This document shows, piece by piece, positions 33,169 through 43,652 of a stretch of 64,000 nucleotides of DNA. A program made the translations under genes and the position numbers. Location of the stretch: NCBI GenBank assembly GCA_010093485.1, contig MU001499.1:186001-250000 (forward strand), written 5' to 3'. Every line of letters begins with the position of its first letter. Within the stretch, counting starts at the first letter, position 1. The notes beneath the pieces were generated by a model that searched no databases, was not told the origin of the DNA, and saw nothing but the letters and a program-made list of their open reading frames with translations. Source of the stretch: Karstenula rhodostoma CBS 690.94 (Eukaryota > Ascomycota > Dothideomycetes > Pleosporales > Didymosphaeriaceae).

Positions 33169-33297
33169 TGGTGGTGAAGAACCAATTGTTGACTCTTCGC
33201 GAGCTTCTGCAAGCCGCGGCAAAACACCATACAGGAGCCCAGTGGGGTGCTAAAACACAAAGATTCCAAAAAATAAAAAAATGGTGATGAAAACCAA
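33169..33297 (+). mobile_element. Family 1 short element with A-rich tail and imperfect TSD
   Basis: The element (33186-33281) starts TTGTTGACTCTTCGCGAGC and shares GCAAGCCGCGGCAAAACAC and GTGGGGTGC with the copy at 61.2 kb. It ends in an A-rich run (CCAAAAAATAAAAAAA) just before TGGTGATGAAAACCAA (33282-33297), which repeats the upstream TGGTGGTGAAGAACCAA (33169-33185) with two differences. An A tail followed by a target-site duplication is typical of retroposed sequence. Confidence 0.55.
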
Positions 33298-33600
33298 AGT
33301 TTGTAAAAGACTAGAATAAGTGAATGGTAGACAAGTGTTATCACTGGCTCACGTGCTGACGCGCTGACGCGTACCCAAACTCTAGCCACGCGCCGTTCCC
33401 CTACAGAGCCGGCTCCCCGGATTACTCATCCCAACATACTCCAGACGCGATGTATGTGCTAAGTAAATGTTGGTGAAAGGTAATAACCTTTGCTTCTCGC
33501 GCACCTTCCACTTCCACGATATAGAGTTCCCAGTGCGACTAAATAAGCCCTGGTGCACTTTCTCTCTCTCACCCGGGTTACGATCGCTGCCTTCAACACC

Positions 33601-34716
33601 ATGGTGAAACGCCACCACGGTACCTTTTTTGAGAGCCCGAGCTCCGCGAGCACAACGGCCGAAAAATCCCCGAACGAAGACATTGTGGTCTTGCCGGATA
33701 CGAAGCGATGCAAGCTCTCGACTCGGACGCTTGCGAGCACAGAGACAAAAAACACCAACCCCAGGTCACCACTTCTGAATCTACCGGGCGAATTGCTGAA
33801 CATTATCTACGAGTACGCCCTGACAAGCGATGACGATCTCCTCGAGTACGTCAATGTGTTGACTGTCCCCACCAACGCTCATTCCTCGGGCATAGAGTCG
33901 AAAATACAGGACACGGCAACGCCGTCTCTTATGGAAGATCCAAATCATCCAGTTCCGGAGCAACAGGGCGGTTCCGAGAGTGTGCCGGATGTTGGAAGCG
34001 GCCCACGCACTATCACTTCTGCTTCGGGCAAGATCCAGGCTCATTACCTCCTCAAAGACGGGGTTGAGTTTAACCAGCTCAAGTACGTCTGCAAGAAGCT
34101 CTGGCGAGAGACGCATCACTTGGAAGTGAAATACAACGGCGTGCTGTTCGTAGACAAAGTCGGTGCGGGAGTCGATCAAATCGAGCAGCTCCTTGCTGCA
34201 ATGTCTCCCTCTCAGCGAGCATGGCTGAAAAACATCACAATCTTGGCCGGGGACAATGAAACCATGGACGATTACAGAGACCCTATTTGGAGCTTGTATC
34301 AGATAGTTGATTCCGAAGTCCTCACCGAGGCAATCGCGAGGCTTGACGCCTTCTGCTTTGACCGTCCCTCTTCGCGTGTCCAGCTTGTATCAGATGCCTT
34401 CGAAATTATCAAGATCGTGGAACACGACGGGAGTTTATCGGTGTATTTCTTCAGTATGGCCGTTTCGATGAGCTACTTGCTTCGAAATACGCTCCCAACG
34501 CCCTTCGCGTACAGGTCGGTTTTAGATCCTGAGTTTGCGCGCGATATCGACACGCCTGCTCTTCTACGAGCACCGAACCTTCGGATCTACCCGCGTAACC
34601 TCGTTCGCGGAATCGGCATTGATGAGCTATTGGCGAGCTTAGAGGCCCAATCCACAAACCACTCCAATAAGCCATACTTGATGGTTGCGCGCGAATGGTT
34701 GACGCATGGCATCTGA
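33601..34716 (+). CDS. IYEY-type (F-box-like/2EXR-like) protein of unknown function
   Basis: Single exon, 371 residues, ATG chosen at 33601 (MVKRHHGTFF). After a disordered Ser/Lys-rich N-terminus comes LLNLPGELLNIIYEYAL (about residues 60-76), an F-box-like helix found in many copies in Dothideomycete genomes. A linker of about 80 residues follows, then NQLKYVCKKLWRETHHLEVKYNGVLF. The rest is alpha/beta with no catalytic motif seen. The protein at 41345-42100 has the same two blocks in the same order, so the two are members of one family. No signal peptide or membrane segment. The biological role is unknown; the family resembles substrate-receptor modules, but that is inference. Confidence 0.8.
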   Translation: MVKRHHGTFFESPSSASTTAEKSPNEDIVVLPDTKRCKLSTRTLASTETKNTNPRSPLLNLPGELLNIIYEYALTSDDDLLEYVNVLTVPTNAHSSGIESKIQDTATPSLMEDPNHPVPEQQGGSESVPDVGSGPRTITSASGKIQAHYLLKDGVEFNQLKYVCKKLWRETHHLEVKYNGVLFVDKVGAGVDQIEQLLAAMSPSQRAWLKNITILAGDNETMDDYRDPIWSLYQIVDSEVLTEAIARLDAFCFDRPSSRVQLVSDAFEIIKIVEHDGSLSVYFFSMAVSMSYLLRNTLPTPFAYRSVLDPEFARDIDTPALLRAPNLRIYPRNLVRGIGIDELLASLEAQSTNHSNKPYLMVAREWLTHGI

Positions 34717-35230
34717 GCAATTCCTCGCATCCTGCCAGAACAGAGAATCTGGAAGGGCTTATGGGGAATCTTTGGAATGTCGTTGGGAATTTTGTGAGAC
34801 AAATTTTGCCGAACACATTTTCACTTATGGATGATGTGTTCCGGTACTGGAATATTGAAGTAGGGAGACGCGCTCGCAAGGAGGATGGGGATCAGAAAGT
34901 GGCAATCATCGATGGGTGAATATCGCGTTGGGTGTACATCGTTGGGGGCCGGTTGGACGATAGTGCGTACTACCATCACTTTATGGAGAGACGTTAGCGC
35001 TAAGCTGCAAAGAACCTGGAAAAGTTTGGATTTTACCCGATTACCTGTGCCCCCGATGTGCACTCTAGAGCTCATCTAAATAGATTGAAACGATCATAAA
35101 GTTCCTGCCACAGGTTTTGTAATTCGACACATAAGCTTTCTGAAGCCTCATTCCTGCAACGTATAGTGATACCACACGCCGATTGTGCCTTCGAAGACTC
35201 TTCACAAGTGAATTGTATCGTGATCTTACA

Positions 35231-36185
35231 ATGTGGAAACACCTCTTCACAGCGAATTTCGCCCTGGCTCTTGCAACGCCGCAACTCTACCGTAGAGATC
35301 CCGTCCAATGTCCCATTATCTTCGATGGTCGTGTGTCGCAGAATTCCACTCCCGTCTCTTTCAATATCGCCGACGTGTCACCCTATAGCACCCAATACGT
35401 CAAAGGCGAGAACTTGACATGGAGCCAGATAATCTTCCTCCCAAACACAACCACCTCGCGCTTCGACACTCTGGGCGTGCATCGCTCGCTCGAAGTCACC
35501 ATCAACGACCACTCGCTCTTCCGTTCTGGGCAAAGGCTTCAATATGGTTTCCGTCGAGCTGGACTACTTCTAAAGGACGACAAGAACGCAGCTGGTGCCG
35601 ATGCAGCAGATCAAGGCGTTGTCACATTCCACTGGAGCGTGCGGCAGGACGTGAGCAAGCCGATGAACCTGAGTCATGAATACATGAACGTGTGGCACGA
35701 GAAGGCAGACTATAGCGGTAACCAATTCACGTTCGTCGGAGGAGTTGTGTTGCCCGTCGATGCCGCTCCCGCCATCGACGCACCGGAGGAGAAGAATGCA
35801 TGGAGGATCCAGAACGCGAAGAACGAGTTTTTGTTTCGTACGCCGATTCGGAACGACGCGTGGCAGAATTTTGCGGTGCAGTTGGACTACACAAACAAGT
35901 GAGTGGTCCTGTCTCTTCTCCAATGTAGGTTCTGCATGCTGATGAAGTGGCAGCACGATTCGGGTTTATTACTCCACTGGGAACGAGCAATTGGAAGATG
36001 TTACGGGTGCACTTCCCAATGCCAACTCGGGCGGAGGACAGCTGCAACTCGGTATGGCGAAGAAGCCGACAGAAACAGAGACGGTCGTTTGGGATGGTTA
36101 TCAAGAGGCCATCCCACAGCGCGAAGGGCAGATCTACGGCGGGGTCTTCGTGGAGGATAGCTCCGGGGGTTGCATCAGTCTGTGA
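35231..36185 (+). CDS. Secreted GH131 beta-glucanase
   Basis: Family GH131 enzyme, known from fungi to act on beta-1,3/1,6- and beta-1,4-glucans. Exons 35231-35898 and 35954-36185 give 299 residues. The ATG at 35231 gives a short signal peptide (MWKHLFTANFALALA); an in-frame upstream extension is probably leader. The mature protein starts near QLYRRDPVQCPIIFDGRV. Family blocks are EFLFRTPIRNDAWQNFAVQLDYT, then after the intron SGGGQLQLGMAKKPT and GQIYGGVFVEDSSGGCISL at the C-terminus. There is no carbohydrate-binding module. The predicted acidic catalytic residues of the family cannot be assigned with certainty from sequence alone. The gene is intact. Confidence 0.9.
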
Positions 36186-38382
36186 TCGTAACGAGAGTTA
36201 CAAAGAAAGTTGGGCAGTGTGGACTCGGAACCAGAAGTACACTAAGATCGGACGCCTCGGTTCTTGTGTGCGGCACGGGAGGGCGGCTCGCACAGGCCAC
36301 GTTTCGGCCCCCCGCGTCATTGGCTCCTCCAAATGAGCCCTTCACGATTGCAACCACTCCCAGCCTTCAAAGCGGGCACTGCTATTCCATTACACCCTAG
36401 GCGCTTTTTTTTTTGCACAGTCCACGAATTCAATTCGATTCCATGGTTTCTGATCCTACGATATCGCGCTCCTGCACGTGATTGGCTCTTCGTACCCTAC
36501 CCATCACAATAGACTCAATGCAAGAGACGGAAGCGTCTTCACACAATCACTCCCAAGTTAGGCGTCCTTCTGGTTCCGAAGATCCACCATACAGAATGAT
36601 CGGGTCGACCCTGCAAGACGCCCTAGGCCGTTTATGAGAACGCAGTCGTCGAACTAACGATCCTGAGATGCCTCTCAAGCATCCTTCTCCCGGAATTGCA
36701 TATCAGAAGCCTCATTAGCAACATGTTTGTGGCGGGGAGCTCCAGTTAGAAGTAGGAGGACGCTTCCAGAGCCTGTACTTCACCACTCTTCGCTGACGCG
36801 CGTTTCTCTTGCGAGGCTGCGGACGCAGATAACATAGGTGTCGACATCCCAGGCTACTTTTGTCAGTCACATCGACTCAGACTTGGGGTCTGGGGCGGGT
36901 TTCGCCGGTTCTGCCTTTGTTTGGCGAAGCGTGTAGGTCTACCTGTGCCGCACGATAAACATGCATGATCACTCGAGGAAGGTAGCTCATACAAACAGTT
37001 ATCGGCGCTTTACTTCTGTTAAATTCCACCTATCAATGGATGACGAACACACCGGACGGACCGGTATCAACGTTACAACTTCAAGGGGATCATGCGAGTA
37101 CGCTCGTGCATTCTGAGCTTCTGCCTAAGACTACGTCACCGAAAAGACCAGCTACAGCATAGCGAAACTCTTAGTCAGAGACTCGACCGAAAGAAAGCTT
37201 AAATGCATGGTCTCTTCCTAAATAGGATTTATAAGCCCTTTCTTGACAGACCAACAACCTACATCAGCTGGGATTGCACCAACATTGGGTAAGTCTTGCA
37301 TGAGCAGTTCCTGCGTTGTGCCCAGCCGCTATGATGGAGGCCTCACATACGCCGATCCGAAAAAGGGCCTGTTCGGACCGGAACCAGGAACGGCAGTCGA
37401 AGAATCCACGATGTGTGCAGTTCTTTGGCAATGGGTGCTTGTGATCCAATGCATGCTCTTCTCAAGAGCAGCAAGACGTGGACAAGCATCGTATCTATGT
37501 CGGAGTGGTGGCAAAAATCTCAGTCTCATGCGATAAGCCCAGATTTTCGGTTAGAAAAGCTGGAGTTCCAGCACGGGGCGTTGCGGTTCCTTCACGTGGC
37601 GCCTCGCTGATGTAGAGAGGTGTGCGCTAAAATCACCTCAGCGGCGCAGTTCACACCATCGGGACCTCGAAGCTCGTGGCAGCACACCACAAAGATCTCC
37701 ATTTTCGCTAAACCGGGGCCAATATTTCGTGAACTTTCCACTGAAGTTGCCTCGCTTCGAAGAAGCGCCTATAATTGGCGGCAATTCCGCCAATGAGCAT
37801 ACATAGCCCCATTCTGACTTGAATCACGTAAGCCGGGTGGGCCCCAAGGAATCGTCAGCATCAAAGACCTGGACGGTCAGTTGATCGAAGGTGGTCATGT
37901 TCGAGGCGTAATGGCAAAAGTTATGGGTGGTGTGGATCACTTGCGGCGCGCCTGATGAACGAATCTAGGGGTTTGTTAAGTGAAAAAGACCCCTTCTTCT
38001 CGTCTAGCGATACGACAAGCAACCGAGCCCGACGCACTATGGATTCGTGTTGCCGAGTTGGTGGTGGTGGGTTGCGAGAAGAGGGTGACATAGTCTGGCT
38101 TTTTCGCTCAGTCTATATTGCCCACCACCTCGCTAGGGAGCTGAACTCTTCAGAAAGGCTCGAAAATAGGGTCGAAATATACCTAAGTTGCGAATTTCCC
38201 TGGCCCTACAGCGGTTTCATCAACGAGCACCACCTTTTCTTCATATTTACTTCGCACCCCACCGAGTTCCTGTACTGCGTTTGTCACGGCTTACAAAAGC
38301 GTACGAAGAATTAACAGCTGATTCTCTATCCCTATCTTTCAACATCACGTTGCTTAGGGAGCTTCTCTCCTGACTCTACCAC
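36186..38382. other. 2.2-kb intergenic stretch without a supported gene
   Basis: Only short, unconserved-looking frames (the longest, 37243-37536, is 97 codons). A run of T lies near 36408, perhaps in the GH131 3' UTR. No RNA gene or mobile-element hallmark was seen. Confidence 0.5.
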
Positions 38383-40294
38383 ATGGCCCACTTTCAGCAA
38401 ACGGAAACACCCGTTAGTCCCGAACCCAGTACAGACCTCACTTCCTCAAGCACCACACCAACGGCCAGTTCCGGTATGGCGCACAGTCCCGGATTGTTGA
38501 GCAGATTGATTCGCAAAGCCCATCCGCAGCCAAAGGAGGTCCATGGCGAGAACGATGAGCGTCGTCGCTACAATGACAGCATATCAGTGGCACGAAAGGT
38601 GGAGTATCCGATGCTTCACGGTACGTCTATCCTATGTTTCCCCCAATTATATACACACAATGAATAATATCTGACATCTGATCCCCTTCTTTCTCACGAG
38701 CGCGTCTCCCTGCTGCAATTGCAGCTCCGGAATTCATCATCATGATTCCACATTGAACCGAAATTGTACTAATGGTGTAGGCATGACATACCTAGACCAC
38801 GCGGGTACAACCTTGCCATCAGCGTCTCTGATAGATGCATTCTCAAGACAGCAAAAGAGGCTGCTACTCCCAAACCCACACTCAGCTCTATCCACATCGC
38901 TTAATCTCACTCAAACTTTGGCCAAAGGAACACGTCTGCAGGTGTTGAAGCTCTTCAACGCCAGCCCGGACGACTTCGACGTCATCTTTGTTGCCAACGC
39001 TACCGCGGCTACGAAGTTGGTGTTTGATGCGTTTCGCGACCAAGATCAGGGCTTCGACTACTTTTATCACAGGGATTGCCACACCAGTCTTGTGGGGGGA
39101 AGAGAGCTAGCACAACAGCATTGCTGCTTCAGTGGTGCTGATGCAGACGACATGACCGAATGGTGGCTTAGAAAACACACCCAGAACGACGATGCACGAC
39201 CAAAACTATTTGCATATCCAGCGCAATCGAACATGAACGGTCGTCGACTGCCACTATCATGGCCTGCTACCATGCGCAAGGAAGGGAATCACAGAAACAC
39301 ATTCGTGCTCCTCGACGTCGCTGCATACGTTTCCACCAGCCCGCTTGATCTGAGCGACCAAGAAGCGGCTCCGGATTTCCTCACTATGTCGTTCTATAAG
39401 ATATTCGGATTCCCAAACCTGGGGGCGTTATTGGTGCGGAAACCCGCTGCGCACATCTTCAACCGGAGGCGGTACTTCGGCGGTGGAACGACGGACATGA
39501 TAACGTGCAACGAGGACCCCTGGGTAGCAAGGAAGAGAGGCTTGTCCGAGTCGGTGGAGGATGGCACCGGGCCAGCACACAGCATCTTGGCGCTGAACTG
39601 CGCGATCAGAGTCCATCAACAGCTCTACGGTGGGTTGGAGCAAGTGTCCAAACATACAAGTTGGCTGGCACGACAGGCCTATGAGCAGTTAAGCTCCCTA
39701 CGACATTCGAACAACCAGCCAGTATGCGTACTATACAAAGACCCAGCGTCGACATATGGAGACCGCACTTCGCAAGGTGCAACCGTCGCTTTCAACATCT
39801 TCGCAACGAACGGAACATACTTCGATACTGCTCTCGTAAGCAACGAGGCTATGGCACACAAGATCCACATCCGAGCTGGCGGTCTCTGCAACCCTGCCGG
39901 AATGGCGCACGCCTTAGGCCTCGACGATCACGAGATTCGACGACACTACGGCGCTGGTTTGCGGTGCGGGGAAGGGAACAATTGGACTGGTACACCGCTT
40001 GGGATGCTCCGAGTGAGCTTTGGCGCATGCAGTACACAGGAAGACGTCGGCGCGTTCATGAACTTCATGCAGACATCCTTCGTCGATCGGGCTAGTGACA
40101 AGCACGAACCTAGGACACGACTGGTAACCGAGCGGAAGATGTACATGACGGGTTCAAGCTCGCTGCTCCACTCAATGTCGTCTCGCTCGGTGACATTAGT
40201 GCGCAGCGGTAGAAAGGAAAAAGAGCAGGGTTGGCATTGGAGAAGCAGGCTGAAGATGGCCAAGAGCAGTGCCGCGCTCCGTATAAGAGGTTAG
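38383..40294 (+). CDS. Molybdenum-cofactor-sulfurase-like PLP protein lacking a MOSC domain
   Basis: Class-V aminotransferase fold related to the N-terminal NifS-like half of Moco sulfurase (HxB/ABA3), which moves cysteine sulfur to the cofactor. Exons 38383-38620 and 38781-40294 give 583 residues. After a Ser/Thr-rich leader, GMTYLDHAGTTLPS opens the domain. The PLP lysine is Lys286 in TMSFYKIFGFP, and the persulfide cysteine is Cys449 in RAGGLCNPAGMA, equivalent to the GxxCNPG cysteine of MOCOS. The MOSC domain that normally follows is absent: after about residue 510 there is only a basic tail. A possible extra 3' exon could extend it by an acidic stretch ending at 40470. Function as a true Moco sulfurase is doubtful without MOSC. 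Confidence 0.85.
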
Positions 40295-40504
40295 TGGCTT
40301 CTTTGAGGAACGTACACTGTTTCCGACAGCCGAGGCAGCGCCAACAGCAAGACAGGCACAGAGAACGGGAAAGCGAGAGAGAAGGGCGGACGGAGGTGGA
40401 TGTTGAGGAAGATGTTATCAATCTGGAGAATGTTATTAGTCTGTCATCGGTGGCATTGATGTTCATCTAAGTAGACGGAGTATTTATCACGTGGTCGTGC
40501 TTAC

Positions 40505-40611
40505 TCCAAGCGTATGTGATTTTCTAATTATTATCACGAACCATGAAATAGTGTCCCGTAAAGTGATAGACGAAAATATAGACTGCGACTGCCGCCTAAT
40601 AGTCCAAGCGT
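40505..40611 (-). mobile_element. Family 2 short element with 9-bp TSD
   Basis: An 89-nt element (40514-40602) is bordered by exact TCCAAGCGT copies (40505-40513 and 40603-40611). On the minus strand it reads GGCAGTCGCAGTCTATATTTTC then TCTATCACTTTACGGGACAC and TGGTTCGTGATAATAATTAG, matching the copies at 16.9 and 17.4 kb. TATCAC and GTGATA can form a stem. Confidence 0.65.
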
Positions 40612-41344
40612 GTGTAGAAGGTAGTATAGGTACACTGTGCAAAGTCTTGCAACAACTTGTCACAAGGCTTCCAAATTCCACTGCGTAATTTCGTCTAAGC
40701 CTGCTCGTGATTCGTGAAGAGGGTTGATATTCGCGCACCAAAGCACATCACTGACCGAACGCAGCGATGATAATCGTCGAGTCGTGGGGCATGGCTTGGC
40801 CTGCATTTGAAGCTTCCCATCCACATCAATTCGAACATGATAGCGATAAGAGACAAGAGCGGGGTAAGCGCCAACGCAACATGCGTTGCATGGCGGTGAG
40901 AAGCTGGGGACCGATCGACACGAGCATCGATTCGGAAGTTAGCAACATGAGCACACCCACGTACTTCGAGGGGCCCTAGGTACCAAAATTTTCAAATCTG
41001 GAGAAATTTTGCAGCCCTATCAGCCCGACTTCCTGAATATTCGAATCTTCAGATGGATTTCCAGTTGCCCCAGGCGGATAACCTTTCGCACGAATCCTTG
41101 ATCCTCGCCAGGGCCTGTTCCATGCTTGGTTAGCCCGTGAGACGGATGTTGATGTCAGTGGTCCGTGCGGGCCTTACGTAGCATTCTCCCCTCTCTCGCT
41201 CACCCTGCGAAATACCAACTATATATTCTTGCGTGGCCACTTTCTGTATTCGAGTTGGATTTTTCCATTTGTGAGACCTTGTCTGCTGTTTTTCCTCCAC
41301 TGTTTGCGGGTCAATTTTGAGCGTTTCTTCTCTTCAGTACAGCA

Positions 41345-42100
41345 ATGGCAGTTTTCTCTACACCGCTTCAATCGCAGTGTTACTTTTTTGCGCTCCCACC
41401 AGAGCTCAGGAATGTCATATATGAGTACACACTCACCGAGTTCAAGCCTCTCTTATGCACTGCTGGCGACGCAACTGGCTCCCCAAAACTACTGTTGCAA
41501 TACCATTTCGGAAATAACGAAGCCAAACGCGAGGCTAATCAACTAAAATACGTATGTCGCCAACTCAATTACGAAGCTCGAACGCTTTCTCTACGATACA
41601 ACGATATCCATTTCCACGGCATTGAAAATTTCGAGAGCTTTCTCCTCTCCAGCATGCATACCTTGCAGAGGCGCTTCCGCAATGTCATCATTCTCGACGA
41701 CCACGAAAGCTTGAAAAAGAGTTACACTATCAATCAGCTAATAGATCGGTCCATGTCTCCGGTTCTATATGCGTTCTGTTCTCGGAACCCCAAAGCACGG
41801 GTCGTCATTCGAAATTCGCGTCGCTTTACCGAAGGTGCTTGGTTGACAATCTACGTTAAGTTGCGGCAGACGCTTCGTGAAGATATGGACGACAAGATGG
41901 ATACCATGTTCGATGCTGGGACTGCGGATCTCATCAAAGAGGGCTCTATCTCACTCAGAAGAGATCTCTTCGGGAAATACCAACGACCCTTTCTTCAAAA
42001 TCTAAGGATTGCACCAACTGCGGACTACCCGCAAAAATCGACGTATTGGAGCGACGTGCAGCTTGCGGAAGCTAAACGGTTATATGAAGAGGGTTGTTGA
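41345..42100 (+). CDS. IYEY-type (F-box-like/2EXR-like) protein of unknown function, shorter paralogue
   Basis: Single exon, 251 residues. FFALPPELRNVIYEYTLTEF (about residues 14-33) and NQLKYVCRQLNYEARTLSLRYNDIHF (about 64-89) match, in order and spacing class, the two conserved blocks of the 33601 gene. The N-terminal extension and the linker are much shorter here. The remainder (SFLLSSMHTLQRRFRNVIILDD and onward) has no known motif. A TATATA lies about 120 bp upstream. No signal peptide. Whether the two genes are recent paralogues or ancient members of a large family cannot be told from this window, but sequence identity outside the blocks is low, favouring the latter. Confidence 0.78.
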   Translation: MAVFSTPLQSQCYFFALPPELRNVIYEYTLTEFKPLLCTAGDATGSPKLLLQYHFGNNEAKREANQLKYVCRQLNYEARTLSLRYNDIHFHGIENFESFLLSSMHTLQRRFRNVIILDDHESLKKSYTINQLIDRSMSPVLYAFCSRNPKARVVIRNSRRFTEGAWLTIYVKLRQTLREDMDDKMDTMFDAGTADLIKEGSISLRRDLFGKYQRPFLQNLRIAPTADYPQKSTYWSDVQLAEAKRLYEEGC

Positions 42101-42435
42101 TACATGTGAGGTATTCCGGGGCGAAGATCGTAGTGTTCTCGGGGACGAAAACGACGTTACTGGCAGGACAAAAGAGTAATGCAAGAATGTTATATTGGTG
42201 AGTACGTGCATCGTTTGCCACTCGTTGTAGCACCACCTGACTGTCGGCCCTGCGATAACCTGACTTCCCTCACCACAGGATGCCACACTGAGAGAAAATA
42301 CTCAGGTACATCAAAAACTCCAACTCTTTCACAATGTGAATTCACGGTACTGTCGTTCTGAGATTTGACGACCAATACAATCCACTGTTGAATCATTTCA
42401 CTCAATTCAGGATTCACATTATGCTCGATCCCTTT

Positions 42436-43386
42436 TCATCCCCAATCTCTTTTCCTGGGGCTTCCCGGTTTCTCCTCGAGCGTAGAATCGATATGGAGAT
42501 GGTCTGTAGGTCGGTTGTTGGATCTACCGAGCACGATGCACTCAACACGAGTCTTAGCAGGGAATTTTGCACCAACGTTGTGGAGATAAAAGGATCCGCA
42601 GGGCCTCTGACGAGCATTCGGAATCTGATACAAAAGCGTCAAGCCATTGGCTTCCACTAGTTCGACCTCAACGAGGGCGGAGAGTGCCTGGGAGTGTAGG
42701 ACAAGAGTTGCCGATATGGATTGATGGACCATGTGTCCATGTTCGATTCGGGATCCGTGCGCTGACTCGCTGGTGTTTGAAATAGTTGTCGCTGGGTTCA
42801 TGTCGGCCTGCTCGTGATTTAAGCTACTTGAACCCTCCCATGGCCAGATTGTACTGCCATCCACAGCCTGTATGCTTGGCACCATAGCAACAAAATGATC
42901 GATCGAATATTTCACATGTCCAGTCCATCCACACCATGACCAACTCGGCAGTGTGTCAACGCGCACTGCCCCTGTCATATGTACTGAGTTTTTGTGATCC
43001 CAGAGCAAACCGCAGACTAAGTCGTGCCTCGAAATGCCTATGAGGCATGGATGGTGCCACCGTTGTTGTAGCTCCATTTCAATCCCGCGGAACGCGATAA
43101 AACGGCGAGGATAGCTGAATTTCCGACTCGCAATCCTGAAAGCGTCTCTTCCTAGCGGTCCCAACGGTGCGATCCTATTCCCTCGGATGCTTCCGTTCCA
43201 TGGCCGAACGCAGAAAGACCGTGTTGATTTGCCTTCAGGCGTCCGGGTATCGCCCAGGAACTCGAATGTGAGCTTCGTGACGAGCGAATCTCCGTCCAGA
43301 CTATGAGCAATGAGGCGACAAAAGGGGCATGAAGAAGTAGTGCTGGCGTTCCGAGGAAAAGTGGAGGTGCAGACGACAGCCTTGTT
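42436..43386 (-). pseudogene. HET-type gene relic lacking the core HET domain
   Basis: An open reading frame without a usable ATG near its 5' end. Coding order: a piece SCPFCRLIAHSLDGDS like the N-terminal CxFC region of fungal HET proteins, then FEFLGDTRTPEG, and then the C-terminal HET-protein block TLPSWSWCGWTGHV. The HET core expected between them (the SHCWG and WIDSLCI blocks) is absent, and the frame ends at a TGA at 43387-43389 on the 5' side. This fits an internally deleted, decaying gene. A novel short protein with an upstream exon cannot be excluded. Confidence 0.5.
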
Positions 43387-43652
43387 TCAAATCTCGCTCA
43401 CGACATCCGCCAAGTACCATTTTCTTCATCATCGCCGTGGGGTCGCTTCGCACTGCACTTTGATGTTTATTGTCATGACGACTATAGCAACCGAAGTTCA
43501 ATTTCTATGACATCGGAACGCGCTGTCTATAACGCCAGTTATGCTTAAATAGCCCTGAAAACTTCTGAACGCTACCAAACTCTTCACTCTCCCTTATCAA
43601 GTCTCGTCTCATCTTGTGCTATCGTTTCGAACCACCCCAAAGACAGATCCTA

